From: MGBC163016 sp964469815
GTDB lineage: Bacteria; Actinomycetota; Coriobacteriia; Coriobacteriales; Eggerthellaceae
Length of the DNA stretch: 7,922 bases
Assembly (NCBI GenBank): GCA_964469815.1
Contig: CAYXZC010000070.1
Coordinates: forward strand, 1-7,922
Direction: 5' to 3'
Made by a program: the position numbers and the translations under genes. The notes under the pieces were generated by a model that had not been told where the DNA came from, ran no database searches, and saw only the letters and a list, made by a program, of their open reading frames with translations. Position 1 is the stretch's first letter; every line of letters begins with the position of its first letter. Positions 5,497-7,922 of the stretch are shown piece after piece.

Positions 5497-6630
5497 TTAC
5501 CTTGTCATCATTCGCCTGCGTACAGCATTAGCTGTCTTTTTGATTAACGCACCAAATCCATCATTCTTTGCAATATACATAGCAAGAGCAATTTTTCCTT
5601 TAGATCTTGCTTCTTCATAAGCACGCTGAGATACAGCGTCGCGAAGCTTTGAATTGTATTCATTCCTAAATCCTTCAGGATCATCCATGATGAAACAAAT
5701 CCTGTCCCACTCGTCGGGATAGAAAAGAGAACGATCCAACTCATCGTTCTCCCTAGCCTCGTTGTATTCTTTAGAGTACCGCTCCAAGAATGGCATCTGA
5801 AATTCCGGCGCCAACAAAGAAAACGCGAAATCGAGGTTGTGCATCTTCTTATAATGATAGACTCCAATGAATCTGTCTTCGATTTTTGGATTTCGTCTCA
5901 AGTATTCTCTTATCCAAGCATATTCATCCAACATACAGAAAACTTTATTGTTCTGATTAATAGAGGATGCAGCATTATCTTGACGATAATAGTAAAACGC
6001 TTCATCGATTATCATGCCTCGGTGAGCGCAGCAGAATACCTGAAACCAGAATCCGTTATCTTGATAAGAAGCACCTGGGCTTTCATTGTGACGAATATTG
6101 TTGTGCTCCAAAAACTCCCTTTTATATATCCCCGTCCAGTTGAGCATTTGGCAATTGAATAGATCCGGATTTTCCACTGGATCGATCAACACATTGTAGT
6201 AAGAATTCTTATGAGCCACTTTTTCATACTTGGTCTTTATTGATCCATCATCCAAAGTCCAAAACTTGATAAAATCTGATTTAACGAAATCCAGATCGCT
6301 TTTCTTAGCCGTTGTATAAAGCCACTCGAACATATTCTTTTTTACATAATCATCAGACTCGACTATGCCGATATATTCACCCGTAGAAACCTGCATCCCT
6401 ACATTCATGGCTCTCCCATAGCCACCGTTTTCCTTATCAATGATCTTGATCCTACTATCGTTTTCAGCATATCTTTGAAGGGTCGATAACGTATCATCTG
6501 TTGATCCATCATTCACACAAACAATCTCTATATCTTCCAATGTCTGAGCCAACAAGCTATCAAGCGTTTCTTCAATATAAGATTGAACGTTATAACACGG
6601 AACAACAATACTCACTTTTGGATTATCCAT
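5497..6630 (-). CDS. Family 2 glycosyltransferase (surface polysaccharide)
   Basis: A 377-residue GT-A fold enzyme that would transfer a sugar from a nucleotide donor to a growing polysaccharide or lipid-linked repeat unit on the cytoplasmic side. Visible features are VSIVVPCYN (6-14), VNDGSTDD (39-46, Asp41 for the nucleotide), ENGGYGRAMNVGM (67-79), the metal-binding ESDD (91-94) and a likely catalytic-base region SYQDNGFWF (188-196, Asp191). There is no transmembrane segment; the last 40 residues are basic (ending RRRMMTR), which could favour membrane association. Start ATG at 6628-6630 has AAGGA (6637-6641) six bases upstream. It begins 21 bases after the preceding glycosyltransferase and ends seven bases before the MBOAT start, consistent with one transcript. 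Donor and acceptor sugars cannot be assigned. Confidence 0.92.
   Translation of the reverse strand: MDNPKVSIVVPCYNVQSYIEETLDSLLAQTLEDIEIVCVNDGSTDDTLSTLQRYAENDSRIKIIDKENGGYGRAMNVGMQVSTGEYIGIVESDDYVKKNMFEWLYTTAKKSDLDFVKSDFIKFWTLDDGSIKTKYEKVAHKNSYYNVLIDPVENPDLFNCQMLNWTGIYKREFLEHNNIRHNESPGASYQDNGFWFQVFCCAHRGMIIDEAFYYYRQDNAASSINQNNKVFCMLDEYAWIREYLRRNPKIEDRFIGVYHYKKMHNLDFAFSLLAPEFQMPFLERYSKEYNEARENDELDRSLFYPDEWDRICFIMDDPEGFRNEYNSKLRDAVSQRAYEEARSKGKIALAMYIAKNDGFGALIKKTANAVRRRMMTR
5500..5503 (-). promoter_or_regulatory. Shine-Dalgarno site deciding the MBOAT gene start
   Basis: AAGG on the minus strand, adjoining the TAA stop of the glycosyltransferase gene. It is ten bases from ATG 5487-5489 and only four from TTG 5493-5495, so it supports the ATG. 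Its position implies coupling to the upstream gene. Confidence 0.45.
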
Positions 6631-6651
6631 ATTGAATCCTTAACTTCTAAA

Positions 6652-7824
6652 TCATTGCTTAGGTAAATCGAAATACAGCGATCCGCGATCAGCAAGATCG
6701 ACGCGTTTTTCATCATCAGCATTAGTTAATTTCCCAAATGCTTTCTTGAAAGCGCTCATAAACCCACGCATTCGGCATTCATTCAAAAAGATTACGGGAT
6801 ATTTCAACCATGGATGTTTAGCCGCCGTGTGTATGTTGTCGATCTGAGTACCTGATCCGAATTCATCGCACAGAGACTGAAGACGATACAGATCGCTTGC
6901 CTCTAAAGAAAAATATGATTTAACACGACTTTCCAATTCCAATTCTTTAAGATTACCACTCAACAATTCATCGATCATTAACCTCTTAGTTTCATCATTA
7001 TGCATTGATTCGATATTCCAAATCGTATAATCAAATGCCCAGTTCAAGAATCCCCATGAGACCATTGAATATAATTCCGGATCTTTCTTAAGGTCGGCCT
7101 TCAACATACATATCGCTTCATAAAATGCCAAAGGCGCACTTTTTCGGGAATTCGAAACAGAACCCGCTCTTCCTATTCTGTGCAATATCAACTCTTCATC
7201 AACGAACGCTATCCGCTTTGCCTTCACCAATGACATAAACACAAAATAAAGATCCTCACTATTTTGAATATCCGGAAAACGCAATGACAGACTTTCAATG
7301 AAGGAGCGTTTATATAACTTGTCCCAAGGCCAGCCAATAAAAGCGGTAAAGATACAGTCCTGCATATCAACCACGGAAAAGCATTCTTTTTCCGGAATCT
7401 GTTCAGCCTTTGCAGTAAACGATGCGTTTCTTTTTCTTCCAGTGCCATCCTCAAGTTCAAATGACCTACAGACCACGATATCGGCATCGGTTTTTTCTGC
7501 TTTGTTAAGCATCTTTATAATGAAATCAGGATCATAAATATCATCGGCATCAAGAAGCATCACATACTCTCCCGAAGCCAAATCGAGACCCTTGTTTCGA
7601 GAAGCCCCTTGACCGGCATTATCTTGAGAACAAACTCGAATTCTTTTATCCTTTGTTGCGTATTCTTTCAGAATTTGAAGAGAAGCATCTATTGAACCAT
7701 CATTGATGCATATGAGTTCAAAATTACTGTATGATTGATCAACTATAGAGCGCATGGTCTGATCCAAGCATTTCTCCATATTGAAAACAGGAAGTATTAT
7801 TGAGATCGTAGGAGAATCCTGCAT
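6652..7824 (-). CDS. Family 2 glycosyltransferase (surface polysaccharide)
   Basis: A 390-residue GT-A fold glycosyltransferase, first gene of the polysaccharide run in this window. Motifs in order are ISIILPVFN (7-15), ICINDGSID (38-46, Asp42), DNAGQGASRNKGL (68-80), the DXD motif LLDADD (90-95), WPWDKLYKRSF (165-175) and the acidic QNSEDLYF (187-194, Glu190-Asp191), in the place of the catalytic base in this family. It shares only its catalytic N-terminal third with the next gene; the C-terminal halves differ, so the two likely act on different acceptors or linkages. No membrane segment is seen. Start ATG at 7822-7824 follows AAGGA (7831-7835) at six bases. Donor sugar unknown. Confidence 0.92.
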   Translation of the reverse strand: MQDSPTISIILPVFNMEKCLDQTMRSIVDQSYSNFELICINDGSIDASLQILKEYATKDKRIRVCSQDNAGQGASRNKGLDLASGEYVMLLDADDIYDPDFIIKMLNKAEKTDADIVVCRSFELEDGTGRKRNASFTAKAEQIPEKECFSVVDMQDCIFTAFIGWPWDKLYKRSFIESLSLRFPDIQNSEDLYFVFMSLVKAKRIAFVDEELILHRIGRAGSVSNSRKSAPLAFYEAICMLKADLKKDPELYSMVSWGFLNWAFDYTIWNIESMHNDETKRLMIDELLSGNLKELELESRVKSYFSLEASDLYRLQSLCDEFGSGTQIDNIHTAAKHPWLKYPVIFLNECRMRGFMSAFKKAFGKLTNADDEKRVDLADRGSLYFDLPKQ

Positions 7825-7863
7825 TGCTTTTCCTTATTCGGGTTCAAATGCTGCGTTTGTTAT

Positions 7864-7869
7864 ATTATA
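7864..7869 (-). promoter_or_regulatory. Candidate -10 box upstream of the first glycosyltransferase
   Basis: The minus strand reads TATAAT inside an AT-rich stretch about 40 bases before the ATG at 7824. No TTGACA-like -35 is found at 16-18 bases; the nearest TTGAAT (7896-7901) is 26 bases away. In DNA this AT-rich a chance match is likely, and the gene may simply be read from an upstream promoter outside the window. Nothing else is seen in 7825-7922. Confidence 0.25.
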
Positions 7870-7922
7870 TGAATTAAATGAACGACATCTACTGAATTCA
7901 ATGGACTTATTACACAGTATCT

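Noticed and set aside
5544..5867. Minus-strand ORF in another frame of the glycosyltransferase
   Set aside because: Overlaps entirely with a well-supported gene on the same strand and has an atypical composition; a frame shadow.

Overview
The window reads as bacterial chromosome. All supported genes lie on the minus strand, so transcription runs from high to low coordinates. The two genes at the left end (about 1-1514) are GC-rich housekeeping-type genes. The rest (about 1716-7824) is a markedly AT-richer surface-polysaccharide block. By hand count, the 60 bases from 481 are about 62% G+C, those from 2101 about 42%, and those from 3301 about 30%. A high-GC backbone, an NAD-type isocitrate dehydrogenase, a RfbB with the HNDN-type motif common in actinobacteria, and the dispersed GTCATCCCGAGC repeat suggest a gut actinobacterium such as a member of the Coriobacteriia. 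That assignment is inference and not certain.

Layout in transcription order. (1) 7824-6652: family 2 glycosyltransferase. (2) 6630-5497: a second family 2 glycosyltransferase. (3) 5489-3966: MBOAT (AlgI-type) membrane O-acyltransferase. (4) 3955-2729: membrane-anchored DHHW/AlgX-AlgJ-like SGNH protein. (5) 2684-1716: dTDP-glucose 4,6-dehydratase RfbB, with an unclear start. (6) A 201-base gap holding a candidate promoter and hairpins. (7) 1514-903: orphan HEAT-like helical protein. (8) 902-773: a short gap filled by a dispersed repeat. (9) 772 to the left edge: isocitrate dehydrogenase, interrupted by an in-frame TAG at 104-106 and cut by the window edge.

Genes 1-5 have gaps of 10-44 bases, and Shine-Dalgarno sequences overlap the preceding stop codon in two of the junctions, so they look like one operon. 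The likely joint role is to assemble a cell-surface polysaccharide: the glycosyltransferases add sugars, RfbB feeds the dTDP-deoxysugar (for example rhamnose) pathway, and the MBOAT-DHHW pair adds acyl, probably acetyl, groups outside the membrane.

The strongest anomaly is the amber codon in isocitrate dehydrogenase. Clear family homology continues on the far side of the stop, and the conserved metal-binding segment lies there. A second oddity is the 5' end of rfbB: a TGATG coupling start is followed 13 codons later, in the same frame, by another TAG. I found no CRISPR array, tRNA, rRNA, insertion sequence or clearly new system.
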